Source: Roseiarcus sp963829505 (lineage in GTDB: Bacteria > Pseudomonadota > Alphaproteobacteria > Rhizobiales > Beijerinckiaceae). Taken from it: a stretch of DNA of 64,000 nucleotides. The stretch is taken from positions 930,001 through 994,000 of the forward strand of contig CAWHIL010000003.1 of the NCBI GenBank assembly GCA_963829505.1, read 5' to 3'. The number at the start of each line of letters is the position of its first letter. The first letter of the stretch is position 1. Shown one piece after another: positions 35,585-44,940 of this stretch. The notes under the pieces were generated by a model. It was not told where the DNA came from. It saw only the letters and a list, made by a program, of their open reading frames with translations, and did no database searches. The translations under genes and the position numbers were made by a program.

Positions 35585-36336
35585 TTCCTCTTCCTGGGCT
35601 TCCGCCGCGCGAGCGTGTTCAACGCCTCGACGACGGATGAGAAGAACATCGCCGCATAAACATAGCCCCGGTCGATGTGAAATCCGAAGCCGTCGGCGAT
35701 CAGCGTCATGCCGATCATCAGGAGGAAGCTCAAGGCGAGCATCAGCACGGTCGGATTGCGCCTTACGAATTCGCCGAGCGGGCCGGAGGCGACCATCATC
35801 AGGACGACGGCGACAACGACGGCTGCGACCATGATCGGGAATTCGGTCGTCATGCCGACGGCGGTGACGATGCTGTCGATCGAGAAGACGATGTCGATGA
35901 CGACGATCTGCATGAGGGCCGCCAGAACGCCGAGGCGGGGGCCGCCGCCCTCCCCCGCCGCGTGCGATCCCGGATCGACGCGGTCGTGGATCTCTCCGGT
36001 CGCCTTCCAGACGAGGAAGAGCCCGCCCGCGAGCAGCACGAGATCGCGGGCCGAGAAGGCGTGGCCGTAGAGGCTGGCGAAGGGCTGCGTCATGCGCACG
36101 ACCTCGGCGGCGAAGCCGAGCAGGACGAGCCGGAAGACGAGCGCCAGCGCGAGGCCGAGCGTGCGGGCGAAGGCGCGGCGCTGTTTTTCGACGCGGCCCG
36201 CGAGGATCGCGACGAAGACGAGGTTGTCGACGCCGAGCACGACTTCCATGGCGATCAGCGTCGCCAGCGCCGCCCAGGCGGACGGGTCGGCGGCGAGGCG
36301 AGCGATCGTGTCGAAGGGCGCGGTCAGTTCGGACAT
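35581..36336 (-). CDS. TerC family membrane protein
   Basis: 251 aa from the ATG giving MSELTAPFD; an ATG at 36369 is an alternative. Several membrane helices with the TerC acidic signatures MEVVLGVDNLVFVAIL and VVIDIVFSIDSIVTAVG. Members (YgjT/Alx, TerC) are linked to manganese export or tellurite resistance. It is the first gene of a four-gene run with overlapping or near-touching ends, which suggests efflux of metals and small metabolites under one control. Confidence 0.88.
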   Translation of the reverse strand: MSELTAPFDTIARLAADPSAWAALATLIAMEVVLGVDNLVFVAILAGRVEKQRRAFARTLGLALALVFRLVLLGFAAEVVRMTQPFASLYGHAFSARDLVLLAGGLFLVWKATGEIHDRVDPGSHAAGEGGGPRLGVLAALMQIVVIDIVFSIDSIVTAVGMTTEFPIMVAAVVVAVVLMMVASGPLGEFVRRNPTVLMLALSFLLMIGMTLIADGFGFHIDRGYVYAAMFFSSVVEALNTLARRKPRKRK

Positions 36337-36520
36337 TTCGCTTTGCGTGGAGGGGCGCCGATCCGTCATAGGGCACGAGGGCGGCGTGGGCGAGTCATGA
36401 CGAGCGCCCCGCCGGATGGCGCCCCGGGACAAGCGTCAGGCGGCGTCGGAATCGGGTGGCGCGCCAACGCCACAAGGCGCCATGTGGCGACCCCGACTTC
36501 TCAACCCCACGCGGCCCCCA

Positions 36521-37471
36521 ATGAGTTCGCGACCGACGGCGCCCACGATGGGGGCGACGGAATGGATGATGCTGCTCACGCTCTCCGCGACGTGGGGCGG
36601 CTCGTTCTTCTTCTTCAAGATCCTGGTCGACGCGCTGCCGGTCTTCACGGTGGTGCTCGGGCGCGTCGGATTCGCGGCCATCGTCCTCAATCTCGTCCTG
36701 ATCGCGCGCCGGGACCCGATGCCCCGCGACCCCAGCCTCTGGGGCTCGTTCTTCGTCATGGGCTTCATGAACAACGCCGTTCCGTTCTCGCTCATCGTGT
36801 TCGGCGAAACGCGCATTTCGAGCGGCCTCGCCTCGATCCTCAATGCGACGACGCCGATCTTCACCGTGCTCGCCGCCCACGCGCTGACCTCGAACGAGAA
36901 GCTGACGTGGGCGAAGGCGGCCGGCGTGGGCTTCGGCTTCGCGGGAGTCGCGGTGCTGGTCGGCCCGGGGGCGCTTCTCGGGCTCGGCGGCGCCGATTTC
37001 GTCGGCGAGGCCGCGTGCCTTCTCGCGGCGCTAGCTTACGCCTTGGCAGGCATTTACGGGCGCCGCTTCCGGGGCGTCCCGCCCTTGAAAGTCGCGACCG
37101 GCCAGGTGACGGCCAGCGCGCTCCTTCTCATGCCGATCGCCGCAATCGTGGACCGCTCGTGGACCCTGCCGCCGCCGGGCGCGCATGTGTGGCTGGCGTT
37201 CGCCGGGATCTCAATTCCGAGCACCGCGCTCGCCTTCATACTCTATTTCCAGATCCTCGCGCGGGCGGGCGCGACCAACCTGCTGCTCGTGACCTTTCTC
37301 CTGCCGGTGAGCGCGATGGCGCTCGGGACGCTCTTTCTCTGCGAGACCGTCACCGTCGAGGCGATCGCGGGGATGACGCTGATCGGGCTCGGCCTCGTCG
37401 CGATCGACGGACGGCTCATGGCGTGGGCGCTGGCGCGGCCCTACTCGCCGCTCGCGGGACGACGATTGTAG
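36521..37471 (+). CDS. DMT superfamily transporter (EamA domains)
   Basis: 316 aa with ten predicted helices in two EamA repeats. N-terminal ATWGGSFFFFKILVDALP and the second-repeat PSTALAFILYFQILARAGAT are typical. Usually exporters of amino acids or metabolites. The start was placed at MSSRPT; MGATEW nine codons later is possible. It is divergent from terC. Confidence 0.87.
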   Translation: MSSRPTAPTMGATEWMMLLTLSATWGGSFFFFKILVDALPVFTVVLGRVGFAAIVLNLVLIARRDPMPRDPSLWGSFFVMGFMNNAVPFSLIVFGETRISSGLASILNATTPIFTVLAAHALTSNEKLTWAKAAGVGFGFAGVAVLVGPGALLGLGGADFVGEAACLLAALAYALAGIYGRRFRGVPPLKVATGQVTASALLLMPIAAIVDRSWTLPPPGAHVWLAFAGISIPSTALAFILYFQILARAGATNLLLVTFLLPVSAMALGTLFLCETVTVEAIAGMTLIGLGLVAIDGRLMAWALARPYSPLAGRRL

Positions 37472-37579
37472 GATGGCTCGGACGAGCCAGCCTCTCCGGG
37501 CGGGCCGTCATGGCTTGCGGGCGATGATCGAGCGGCCGGACAGGAAGCCTGAGAAGCCGGCCGCGATTCGCGGACGCCC

Positions 37580-38560
37580 TTAGACCGTCGAAGCCTTGAG
37601 TCGGCGCAGGACCGTGCCCTCCGTTCGAAGAATGTCCTCAAAGTAGGCGATCGTCTTCGTGAGTCCTTCTCGAAGCTCAATCTTCGGCTCCCATTTCAGG
37701 ACCGAGTTCGCTTTTGAAATGTCCGGCTTCCGCTGCCGTGGGTCGTCTGACGGAAGCGGCTCAAAGCGAATTTTGGACTTTGTGCCCGTCATTTCGATAA
37801 TGAGCTCGGCAAGCTCCCGGATGGTGAACTCCCTGGGGTTGCCGACATTGAAAGGACCGGTCACATCCGGCGGCGTCTCCATCATGCGAACAAGCGCATC
37901 GACAAGGTCGTCCACATAGCAGAAAGACCGCGTTTGAGTTCCTTGTCCGTAAATGGTGATGTCCTTTTCCTGCAGAGCTTGCACGATGAAATTGGAAACG
38001 ACGCGTCCATCGTCTGTATTCATACGTGGTCCATATGTATTAAAGATACGGACGATCTTTATGGGCAAATTGTGCTGCCTCCGATAGTCAAAGAACAGGG
38101 TTTCCGCGCACCGTTTTCCTTCTTCGTAACACGAGCGCCGACCGATCGGATTGACGTTCCCCCAGTATTCTTCGTTCTGAGGATGCACGATTGGATCGCC
38201 GTAGATCTCGGATGTCGATGTCTGAAGAATCTTCGCTTTGACCCGCTTGGCGAGCCCAAGCATGTTGATCGCGCCGATTACAATGGTTTTTGTCGTTTGC
38301 ACCGGGTCGAATTGATAGTGTATCGGTGAAGCCGGACAGGCCAAGTTGAATATTTCGTCGACCTCGACATAGAGCGGAAAAGTCACGTCGTGCCGCATCA
38401 GCTCCATTTTTGGGTTGCCAAGTAAATGAACAACATTACTTCGTGCACCAGATAAAAAATTATCCACACATAAGACTTCGTTTCCGTTGTTCAACAGATG
38501 TTCACAGAGGTGCGAGCCAAGAAATCCGGCTCCCCCGGTCACGAGAATGCGTTTCGCCAT
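37580..38560 (-). CDS. UDP-glucuronate decarboxylase (UDP-xylose synthase), NAD-dependent epimerase family
   Basis: 326 aa. Converts UDP-glucuronate to UDP-xylose for polysaccharide synthesis. NAD motif GGAGFLGSH (9-17), the STSEIYGDP segment, the catalytic YEEGK, and RIFNTYGPRM mark the UXS group of extended SDRs. Base composition is clearly lower in GC than the neighbours and codon use differs, pointing to horizontal acquisition or a polysaccharide locus origin. A glycosyltransferase gene lies just upstream on the same strand. Confidence 0.92.
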   Translation of the reverse strand: MAKRILVTGGAGFLGSHLCEHLLNNGNEVLCVDNFLSGARSNVVHLLGNPKMELMRHDVTFPLYVEVDEIFNLACPASPIHYQFDPVQTTKTIVIGAINMLGLAKRVKAKILQTSTSEIYGDPIVHPQNEEYWGNVNPIGRRSCYEEGKRCAETLFFDYRRQHNLPIKIVRIFNTYGPRMNTDDGRVVSNFIVQALQEKDITIYGQGTQTRSFCYVDDLVDALVRMMETPPDVTGPFNVGNPREFTIRELAELIIEMTGTKSKIRFEPLPSDDPRQRKPDISKANSVLKWEPKIELREGLTKTIAYFEDILRTEGTVLRRLKASTV

Positions 38561-38712
38561 TGACTCCCCTAGCCACAACCCGAGATGACCGAAATCGCGT
38601 CTGACTCGACTGTACAGGCTCGTCCGGCTCGATCAAGCGCAGCCCGCGGTCCCTCAAATCGGCGCGCGCCGATAGGCGTCCGGCGCACCCTCTGGAGCAT
38701 CGCGGCCGCCCG

Positions 38713-39552
38713 TTACCCGGGCCAAAAGCCCATCCGGCTGACGGTTTCGCGCACGCCCTCTGCGGAAGCAAGATAAGCGTATTCATTTTCGTAATTGCCG
38801 GATTTGGAGTTTGCGGGAGGCTCCCTGCCGACACAGATATAGTGCGGCGCGTAGGTCGTCGTATATGCGACGGTCTTGCGCCCCGTGAAGCAGCACAGAC
38901 AATTGCGACGCTGGACCCCGGTGAAGAACACCCGATCGCAGATGGGCGACAGTACGCGCGGCATACTCAACCAGATGTCCGTCAGGCCGAAGGCCAATCG
39001 ATGAATGAGCATGCAGCTTGTGTCGACATGCTTCCTTTCTCTTTCGTCGACCTCATCGATAGGCAATCTCTCCCCGTCTGGAGTGTAATAGTCGCGCCGG
39101 CAGCAAGCGACGATCGCTTTCGTCTGGCGGAGCGCCTCGAGCATGGTTCCAAGGTGGTCCGGGTAGTACCAGTTGTCGGCGTCGAGCCACGCGATGAAGT
39201 CCGCATCCTCGGCCGCCGCGAGCATCGCTCCGATCGCGCGCGGCGTGTTGCCGCAGTCGCCATGCGCGCGGGGCAGGCGGACGTGCTCGATTTTCCACCC
39301 GTCCAACTCGATCCGAGCATGCCCGTCGGCAACCACGACATGGGTGATCCTGGCGTCGACGTTCTGACTGAGCACACTCTCGTGGCAACGGCGCAGCACC
39401 TCGAGATCTTCCTGATAGTACGGCGTAACGACAAAAATATGCGGGGCTCGCGAAGGCCCTGGCAAATCCTGGGGGGGAGATTTCGACGCGGCCTGAGCGG
39501 TCGGAACCGTAAGATCCGGTTGGCTGTCCTGGAAATCATTCGGAGAAGACAC
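38713..39552 (-). CDS. Glycosyltransferase family 2 protein
   Basis: 279 aa. The segment HIFVVTPYYQEDLEVLRRCHESVL opens a GT-A fold and LDADNWYYPDHL (Asp124-x-Asp126) is the metal/nucleotide-sugar motif. No membrane helix is obvious, so it is probably a cytoplasmic or peripheral enzyme adding a sugar to a glycan or lipid acceptor. The first 35 residues are proline-rich and disordered. It is followed by the UDP-xylose synthase gene, which could supply its donor. Confidence 0.85.
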   Translation of the reverse strand: MSSPNDFQDSQPDLTVPTAQAASKSPPQDLPGPSRAPHIFVVTPYYQEDLEVLRRCHESVLSQNVDARITHVVVADGHARIELDGWKIEHVRLPRAHGDCGNTPRAIGAMLAAAEDADFIAWLDADNWYYPDHLGTMLEALRQTKAIVACCRRDYYTPDGERLPIDEVDERERKHVDTSCMLIHRLAFGLTDIWLSMPRVLSPICDRVFFTGVQRRNCLCCFTGRKTVAYTTTYAPHYICVGREPPANSKSGNYENEYAYLASAEGVRETVSRMGFWPG

Positions 39553-39981
39553 GGCGGTTCACCTAAGCAATTCTCGATCTCAATGGCGAAGGTGGCGATT
39601 TTACGCCACAGCGGCAATACCACCACGGTCATTCGTGCCACCATAGCGCTTCGGGGGCGGACATCGGCTCAATGCGGGCGGCGCGCCGACGGGATCGGAT
39701 TTCTTTCGTCCGTTCGCAGTTTCGGCCGTCCGGGCGACCGACATTCTCCGTCAGGTCGTCGCCTTGCAGGCTGATTGCGTTTCGACCGCCGCCATGGTTC
39801 GGCGCGCAGCGCGTGCCGCCGAATTCTCTTCACGACATAGAGGCCGTTTCGGTCTGCTTGGGATCGCCGCGCCCTGCGCAGTGCTCACGCCGCCGTGAGC
39901 CTTATTCCGACCGTGAAAGCCGATCATTGGCTTTCCGGCGCGCCTGCCGACGCTCGAACCCGTTCCTGGGGACCGCCGTTC
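39553..39981. other. Intergenic region between glycosyltransferase and serine hydrolase genes
   Basis: Divergent spacer of 429 bases without a credible gene. A small hairpin GAAAGCC/GGCTTTC sits at 39915-39935, shortly before the serine hydrolase start. Nothing else stands out. Confidence 0.5.
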
Positions 39982-41535
39982 ATGCTTCCTCTCAAGCCAT
40001 TGCCGATTGCGTTGGTCGCCGCCCTCGGCGCAAGCGTCGCGCTCGCGGCCAGCGCGGGAGACTGCCCGCCCGCCTCGCGATCGCCGTGGCCGACCCGGGA
40101 CTGGCAGGTCTCGACGCCCGAAGCGCAGGGGATGGATGCGGCGGCGCTCGCCCGCATCGTCGATTTCGTCGGGACGTACCGGCAGGACAGCCTGCTTGTC
40201 GTCCGGCACGGCCAAATCGTCGCCGAGGCCGCTTACGCGCCCTTCGCGCCGAACATCCGGCACGATCTCAGATCGGTGACGAAGAGCTTCATCGGAACGC
40301 TGGCCGGGATCGCGGTCCGCAAGGGCCTCCTCGACAGCGTCGACAACCGAATCGTCGATCTCTTCCCGGAAAAGAAGATCGCCAACCTCGACGATTTGAA
40401 GCGCGCCATCACCGTCCAGACCATGCTCGACATGACGTCGGGCATTCAATGGAAGGAGCACGGCTACGGGCCCGACGAGCCGATTTTCCAGATGTACAAG
40501 GCGCCGGACCGCGCGGCGTTCGTGCTCAATCAACCGATGTCGGACAAGCCCGGCGCGCGCTTCCTGTACGACGGCGGCAACCCTTATGTGCTCTCGGCCC
40601 TCATCACCAGGAAGGCCGGCGAGGACGCCCTCGATTTCGCCCGCGACGAACTCTTCAAGCCGCTCGGCATATCGAGCGTCCGCTGGGGAGAAGCGGATGC
40701 GCAAGGGGTGACCGACGGCGAGGCCGGCCTTTATCTCAAGCCGCGCGACATGGCGAAGCTCGGCTATCTCTATCTGCACGAGGGTGCGTGGGACGGCGAG
40801 GAAATCATCCCGTCGTCGTGGGTCGAGCGCGCCCGGACGGGGCCTGTCACGGCGCATGACGGCTACCATTACGGCAACCTCTGGTGGTCGCTGCCCGACC
40901 GCGACGCCTACATGGCGCTCGGGCGCCACTCCCAAGAGATATTGGTGTTACCGAAACTCGACGTCGTCGCCGTGATCACAGGCTACCTTGGGGACGACGA
41001 GGCGGAGTTTCCGACGAAGCGGCTGATCGACGACCTCGGCGGCGCGATCCGCTCGGACAAAGACGCGCCGGCGGACCCTGCGGCTGAAGCGCTGCTCGCT
41101 CAGTCGATCGAAAGGGCCGCGACGGAGAAGGCCATTGCCGTCGGCCCGACGCCGGCGTTGGCGAAGACCCTATCGGGGAAGGTCTACCGCTTCGCCGACA
41201 ACGACTTCCATCTCAAGTCGTTCACCTTGAACCTTGCCGACCCCGTTCCGTCGTGGGAGATCGCGACCGCGACGCAGAGGCTCGACCGGCCGCTCTCCCG
41301 GATTTCGGGATCGATCGGCCTCGACGGGCGCTACGCGAAGAGCCCGGCCTCCTACGGTGTGAACGCCGTGCGCGGCGCCTGGCTCGACGACCATACGTTC
41401 AAGGTCGAGTGGCGGATCCTCGGCCACAGCGAGACGCGGACATGGACGCTCGCCTTCGATCGCGAGAAGGTCGACCTCGGCTACGAGGACAACGAGGGGA
41501 ACAAGTCCGAGTTGCACGGCGAAGCGGGCGAGTGA
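39982..41535 (+). CDS. Serine hydrolase (beta-lactamase/class C-like family), exported
   Basis: 517 aa. Signal peptide (MLPLKPLPIALVAALGASVALA). The class C-type nucleophile motif is SVTK, and YDGGN occupies the place of the YxN box; the third box is a divergent GRHSQE. These proteins hydrolyse esters or peptides and are rarely true beta-lactamases. A C-terminal domain of about 150 residues follows the catalytic part. The start was set at the signal peptide; the frame extends 29 codons upstream without support. Confidence 0.85.
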   Translation: MLPLKPLPIALVAALGASVALAASAGDCPPASRSPWPTRDWQVSTPEAQGMDAAALARIVDFVGTYRQDSLLVVRHGQIVAEAAYAPFAPNIRHDLRSVTKSFIGTLAGIAVRKGLLDSVDNRIVDLFPEKKIANLDDLKRAITVQTMLDMTSGIQWKEHGYGPDEPIFQMYKAPDRAAFVLNQPMSDKPGARFLYDGGNPYVLSALITRKAGEDALDFARDELFKPLGISSVRWGEADAQGVTDGEAGLYLKPRDMAKLGYLYLHEGAWDGEEIIPSSWVERARTGPVTAHDGYHYGNLWWSLPDRDAYMALGRHSQEILVLPKLDVVAVITGYLGDDEAEFPTKRLIDDLGGAIRSDKDAPADPAAEALLAQSIERAATEKAIAVGPTPALAKTLSGKVYRFADNDFHLKSFTLNLADPVPSWEIATATQRLDRPLSRISGSIGLDGRYAKSPASYGVNAVRGAWLDDHTFKVEWRILGHSETRTWTLAFDREKVDLGYEDNEGNKSELHGEAGE

Positions 41536-41548
41536 CGGCTAAGCCGGC

Positions 41549-41670
41549 GACCCCGCGCCCCCTCGCCCAGCTTGCGGGGAGAGGGCTGGGGTGAGGGGCG
41601 AGGGGATTTGCCGCGAACTCACTCGGCCCCTCATCCTAACCTTCTCCCCGCAAGAGGCAGGGAGAAGGGA
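41549..41670. repeat. REP-like repeats downstream of the serine hydrolase gene
   Basis: CCCCTCGCCC-AGCTTGC-GGGGAGAGGG followed by GGGGTGAGGGG, then an inverted partner (CTTCTCCCCGCAAGAGGCAGGGAGAAGG). A paired, head-to-head arrangement of GC-rich hairpins, of the type scattered through Rhizobiales intergenic DNA. Confidence 0.65.
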
Positions 41671-41704
41671 CGCGGTCGCTCCTCCGTCTCAACGCGCCGT
41701 GCGC

Positions 41705-42319
41705 TCACGCCGCCTTCGCCGCCTCGACCGCTTCCTCGACTTGGGCCAGGCGCTCCTTGCCGAAGAACATCTCCGAGCCGACGAAGAACGTCGGGATGCC
41801 GAACGCGCCGCGTGCGACCGCGCCCGCGGTGTTGTCGGCGAGCTTCTGTTTGACCTGGTCGCTCTGGGCGGCTGTGAAGAGCGCCGCCGCGTCGAGCCCG
41901 GCGGCCTCGATCGCCCCTTTGAGAACCGCGGGATCGTCCATCTTGAGCCCGTCCTCCCACATGCCCTTGAGGCCCATCTCGAGAAATGCCGGTCCATGGC
42001 CCGCATCGCACGCGGCGATGTAACCCCGCATCAGCATCAGCGAATTGACCGGGAAATGCGGGTTCAGGCGGAACTTCGTCAGACGGTGCCGTGCGACGAA
42101 GCGGGCGATTTCGAGCCGCTCGTACTCGAACTTGCCCTTGATGGGGGCGAAGGCGATGAACGGCGCTTGGTTGCCGGTCGCCTTGAAGATCCCTCCCAGC
42201 AGGCAGGGGTGGATGACGAGCCGCGCGCCGGTGCGCTCGAGCATGGGCGGCAGCGCGCGCCAGGCGAGATAGGCGTTGGGGCTCGCGAAGTCGAAGATGA
42301 ATTCGATGGCAGGCTGCAT
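41705..42319 (-). CDS. 2-hydroxychromene-2-carboxylate isomerase family protein (DsbA/kappa-GST fold)
   Basis: 204 aa. Begins with IEFIFDFASPNAYLAWRAL, the family hallmark with the catalytic Ser/Asn region in place of a thioredoxin CxxC, and contains GAFGIPTFFVGSEMFFGKERL near the end. Family members isomerise hydroxychromene carboxylates with glutathione or act as kappa-class glutathione transferases. Its ATG overlaps the SDR stop by one base (TGATG), so it is the third gene of an operon. Confidence 0.88.
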   Translation of the reverse strand: MQPAIEFIFDFASPNAYLAWRALPPMLERTGARLVIHPCLLGGIFKATGNQAPFIAFAPIKGKFEYERLEIARFVARHRLTKFRLNPHFPVNSLMLMRGYIAACDAGHGPAFLEMGLKGMWEDGLKMDDPAVLKGAIEAAGLDAAALFTAAQSDQVKQKLADNTAGAVARGAFGIPTFFVGSEMFFGKERLAQVEEAVEAAKAA

Positions 42320-43059
42320 CACCAGGTCTCCGTCCAGGGTCTCAAGTCCATCTCGAACGTCCAGGCGCTGCGCGCCTGCCTGTGCAGCCAGACGTAGTTC
42401 TTCGCGATCTCGTCGGGGACGAGAATTTCCTCGCGAGCGCGCTTCTCGGCGGCGTCGGGCAGAAGGCCGCGGATGAAGGCTCCGTCGATCGCCCCGTCGA
42501 CGACGACATGGGCGACATGCACGCCCTTCGGCCCGACTTCGCGGGCCAGAGATTGCGCGAGCGCCCGCAGCGCATGTTTGGCGCCGGCAAAGGCGGAGAA
42601 TCCGGCGCCGCCGCGCACGCTCGCGGTCGCTCCGGTGAAGAGGATCGTCCCCCGCCCCCTGGGCGCCATGACCCGCGCCGCCTCGCGGCCGGCGAGGAAG
42701 CCGGCGAACGCGGCCATCTCCCACACCTTCGCATAGACCTGCGCCGTCGTCTCGACGACGGGAAAGCGCACGTTGGCGCCGATGTTGAACGCCAGCACCT
42801 CGATCGGTCCGATGCGCTGTTCGACCTCGTCGAAGAAGGCGACGACGTCGGCTTCCTTGCGCGCGTCGAGCCCGAAGGCGTGCGCTTCGCATCCCTCGGC
42901 GCGGAGGCGCGAAGCGAGCGCCCGCAATTCGTCGAGATGGCGGGCGCGGCGGGTGACGACGGCTGCGAGCCCCTCGCGGGCGAAGGCGCGGGCGATTGAC
43001 GCGCCGAGGCCGTCGCCGGCCCCGATAACGACGCAGACGCCTTTGCGGGCCTCTGTCAT
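42319..43059 (-). CDS. Short-chain dehydrogenase/reductase with Phe in place of the catalytic Tyr
   Basis: 246 aa. Glycine-rich NAD(P) motif GAGDGLGASIARAFA near the N-terminus. The usual YxxxK reads FAGAK (Phe157, Lys161). A group of SDR proteins of unknown substrate has this variant, so the change may be ancestral rather than damage, but classical hydride-transfer chemistry would be altered. It overlaps the hydroxylase-YhhN gene by four bases and the isomerase by one. Confidence 0.85.
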   Translation of the reverse strand: MTEARKGVCVVIGAGDGLGASIARAFAREGLAAVVTRRARHLDELRALASRLRAEGCEAHAFGLDARKEADVVAFFDEVEQRIGPIEVLAFNIGANVRFPVVETTAQVYAKVWEMAAFAGFLAGREAARVMAPRGRGTILFTGATASVRGGAGFSAFAGAKHALRALAQSLAREVGPKGVHVAHVVVDGAIDGAFIRGLLPDAAEKRAREEILVPDEIAKNYVWLHRQARSAWTFEMDLRPWTETW

Positions 43060-44744
43060 GCGGCGCTCCGTCTCGGCAGGATGAAGAAGGCGATCAGCCC
43101 CTGCGCCAGATAGTAGGTGGGCAGCGTCGCCTGCGCCAGCGATGCCGATGCGCCGGCGAAAGTGGTCAGCGCGAGCGTCAGGTCGGAGGCCATGAAGGCG
43201 GCCGCGCCGATGGCGACAAGGACCGACGCCTTGTCCTTGCGGACAGTCGCGCGGCCTATCGTTTGCGCGACCATGAGGCCGAGCATCGCCACATAGGCGG
43301 CGACGGGCGCGCGCAGGGCCGGCGCGATCCCCTGCCAGATCAGGATGAGGACGGCGGCGCAGAAGATCCCGACGCCTGCGGCGCCGAGGCGCGAGGGCAG
43401 GAAGCCGACGCCGCGGGCGAAGGCGACCACGTAGAGAACCTGCGCGACGAGAAAGGCGACGAGGCCGGGGAGGAAAAGGGAGGGCGACAACAAAAGGATG
43501 TCGCCGACAAGCGAGGCGGCAAGCGCGCCGAGCACGAGGCGCTTGACGAACTCGTCGCCGGCGCGCGGCACGACGGAGGCGATGAGGGCCACGAGCGCGA
43601 GGGGCTTCGCCAGGTCATCGACGATCCCCCAGCCGAGCGCGACGGCGGCGCAAGTGAGCGCCGCGGCGAAGACGAAAAGCGCCTCGAGGATTGCGACGCG
43701 CCCGTCGAGTAGCGCCCCCATCGCCCAGAGCGAGGCAGCGAGCGCGGCGAAGACGGCAAGCCCGTTCATGAGCGGGAGGCTCGACGCGGCGGCGAGGAAG
43801 GCGGCCGTCGCCCCGATCATCGCGATCAGCGCCGCGAAGACGAGGACCTCGGCCGCGCGGCCTGAGGGGGGATCGTAGGGTCGGACCGCGGCGAGGTCGA
43901 AGGGCGGCGGCGGCGCGGCCGCGCGCATGTTCGCCGGGACCCAGCCGGGCGGGGCGAACCAGACGCGGAGCTTGTCCGCGGGGTCGGTCGCGCGCCGGCA
44001 GAGGTCTGCCATCGTGCGGTAATAGGCGAGATTCGCCCCGACCGGATCGAAGGTCGAAATGCCGCCGCGGACGCCGAACACCGGCCTCTCGACCTCGGGC
44101 TCGAAGGTGCCGAACAGGCGGTCCCACAGGATGAAGATGCCGCCGTAGTTCTTGTCGAGGTACTGGTCGTTGACCCCGTGATGGACGCGGTGGTTCGAGG
44201 GCGAAGCGAAGACCCGATCGAACCAGCCGAGTTGGCCGACGAGTTCGGTGTGGATCCAGAACTGGTAGAGAAGGTCGATGAGGCCGGCGGCGACGAAGAC
44301 GACCGGCGGCACGCCGGCGACCGCCATCGGCAGATAGAAGATCCAGCCGAGCAGGCTGCCGGTGCTCGATTGCCGGAGCGCGGTCGAGAGGTTGAACTGG
44401 TCGCTCTGATGATGGACGACGTGCGCCGCCCAGAACAGGCCGACCTCGTGGTCGATGCGGTGGTTCCAGTAGTAGAAGAAATCGTAGGCGACGACCGCGC
44501 CGACCCAGACGCGCCAGTCGCCGGCGGGAAGCGGAAGAAGCGCGAAATGGTTGTAGACGAGGATGTAAATTCCGACGCTCAGCGCCAGCAAGAAGACGCC
44601 GGAGATCTGGCTCAGAATGCCCGCCGTCAGAGAGCCGACCGCGTCGTTTAGACGGTAGACGTTGCGCCCCGTCCTGACGCCAATTGCGAACTCCGCGACC
44701 ATCAGCAGGATAAAGACAGGGATGGCGTAGACGATCACGTTCAA
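43056..44744 (-). CDS. Fatty acid hydroxylase/sterol desaturase domain fused to a YhhN (lysoplasmalogenase-like) domain
   Basis: 562 aa membrane protein. The first 280 residues carry the three histidine boxes of the fatty-acid hydroxylase superfamily: HRIDH (95-99), HVVHH (108-112) and HRVHH (185-189), a di-iron site. The rest, from about 300, consists of some eight helices resembling YhhN/TMEM86, whose animal members hydrolyse the vinyl-ether bond of lysoplasmalogens. The hydroxylase half is of the alkylglycerol monooxygenase type by its NHRVHHGVNDQYLDKNYGG segment. The fusion suggests ether-lipid breakdown. Translation appears to start at TTG, behind an AGAGGAAG ribosome site. First gene of a three-gene overlapping operon. 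Confidence 0.85.
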   Translation of the reverse strand: MNVIVYAIPVFILLMVAEFAIGVRTGRNVYRLNDAVGSLTAGILSQISGVFLLALSVGIYILVYNHFALLPLPAGDWRVWVGAVVAYDFFYYWNHRIDHEVGLFWAAHVVHHQSDQFNLSTALRQSSTGSLLGWIFYLPMAVAGVPPVVFVAAGLIDLLYQFWIHTELVGQLGWFDRVFASPSNHRVHHGVNDQYLDKNYGGIFILWDRLFGTFEPEVERPVFGVRGGISTFDPVGANLAYYRTMADLCRRATDPADKLRVWFAPPGWVPANMRAAAPPPPFDLAAVRPYDPPSGRAAEVLVFAALIAMIGATAAFLAAASSLPLMNGLAVFAALAASLWAMGALLDGRVAILEALFVFAAALTCAAVALGWGIVDDLAKPLALVALIASVVPRAGDEFVKRLVLGALAASLVGDILLLSPSLFLPGLVAFLVAQVLYVVAFARGVGFLPSRLGAAGVGIFCAAVLILIWQGIAPALRAPVAAYVAMLGLMVAQTIGRATVRKDKASVLVAIGAAAFMASDLTLALTTFAGASASLAQATLPTYYLAQGLIAFFILPRRSAA

Positions 44745-44940
44745 AAGCGCTTCCTCTCCCGGGCGGTCTTTTTGGGGCAGCGAAAATACGCGCGGGCGGC
44801 GCGGAGTTCAAAGGGTTGGGCGCGCGGTCGGGGAAGCTACGCGCGCACCCCTTCTGGGCCATCGATCACAAATACCGTCGGCGCGCGCCTGGGGAGTTGT
44901 CAGGCGGACTGTCGAAGACGCTTCTTAGACTAGCCGCTGA

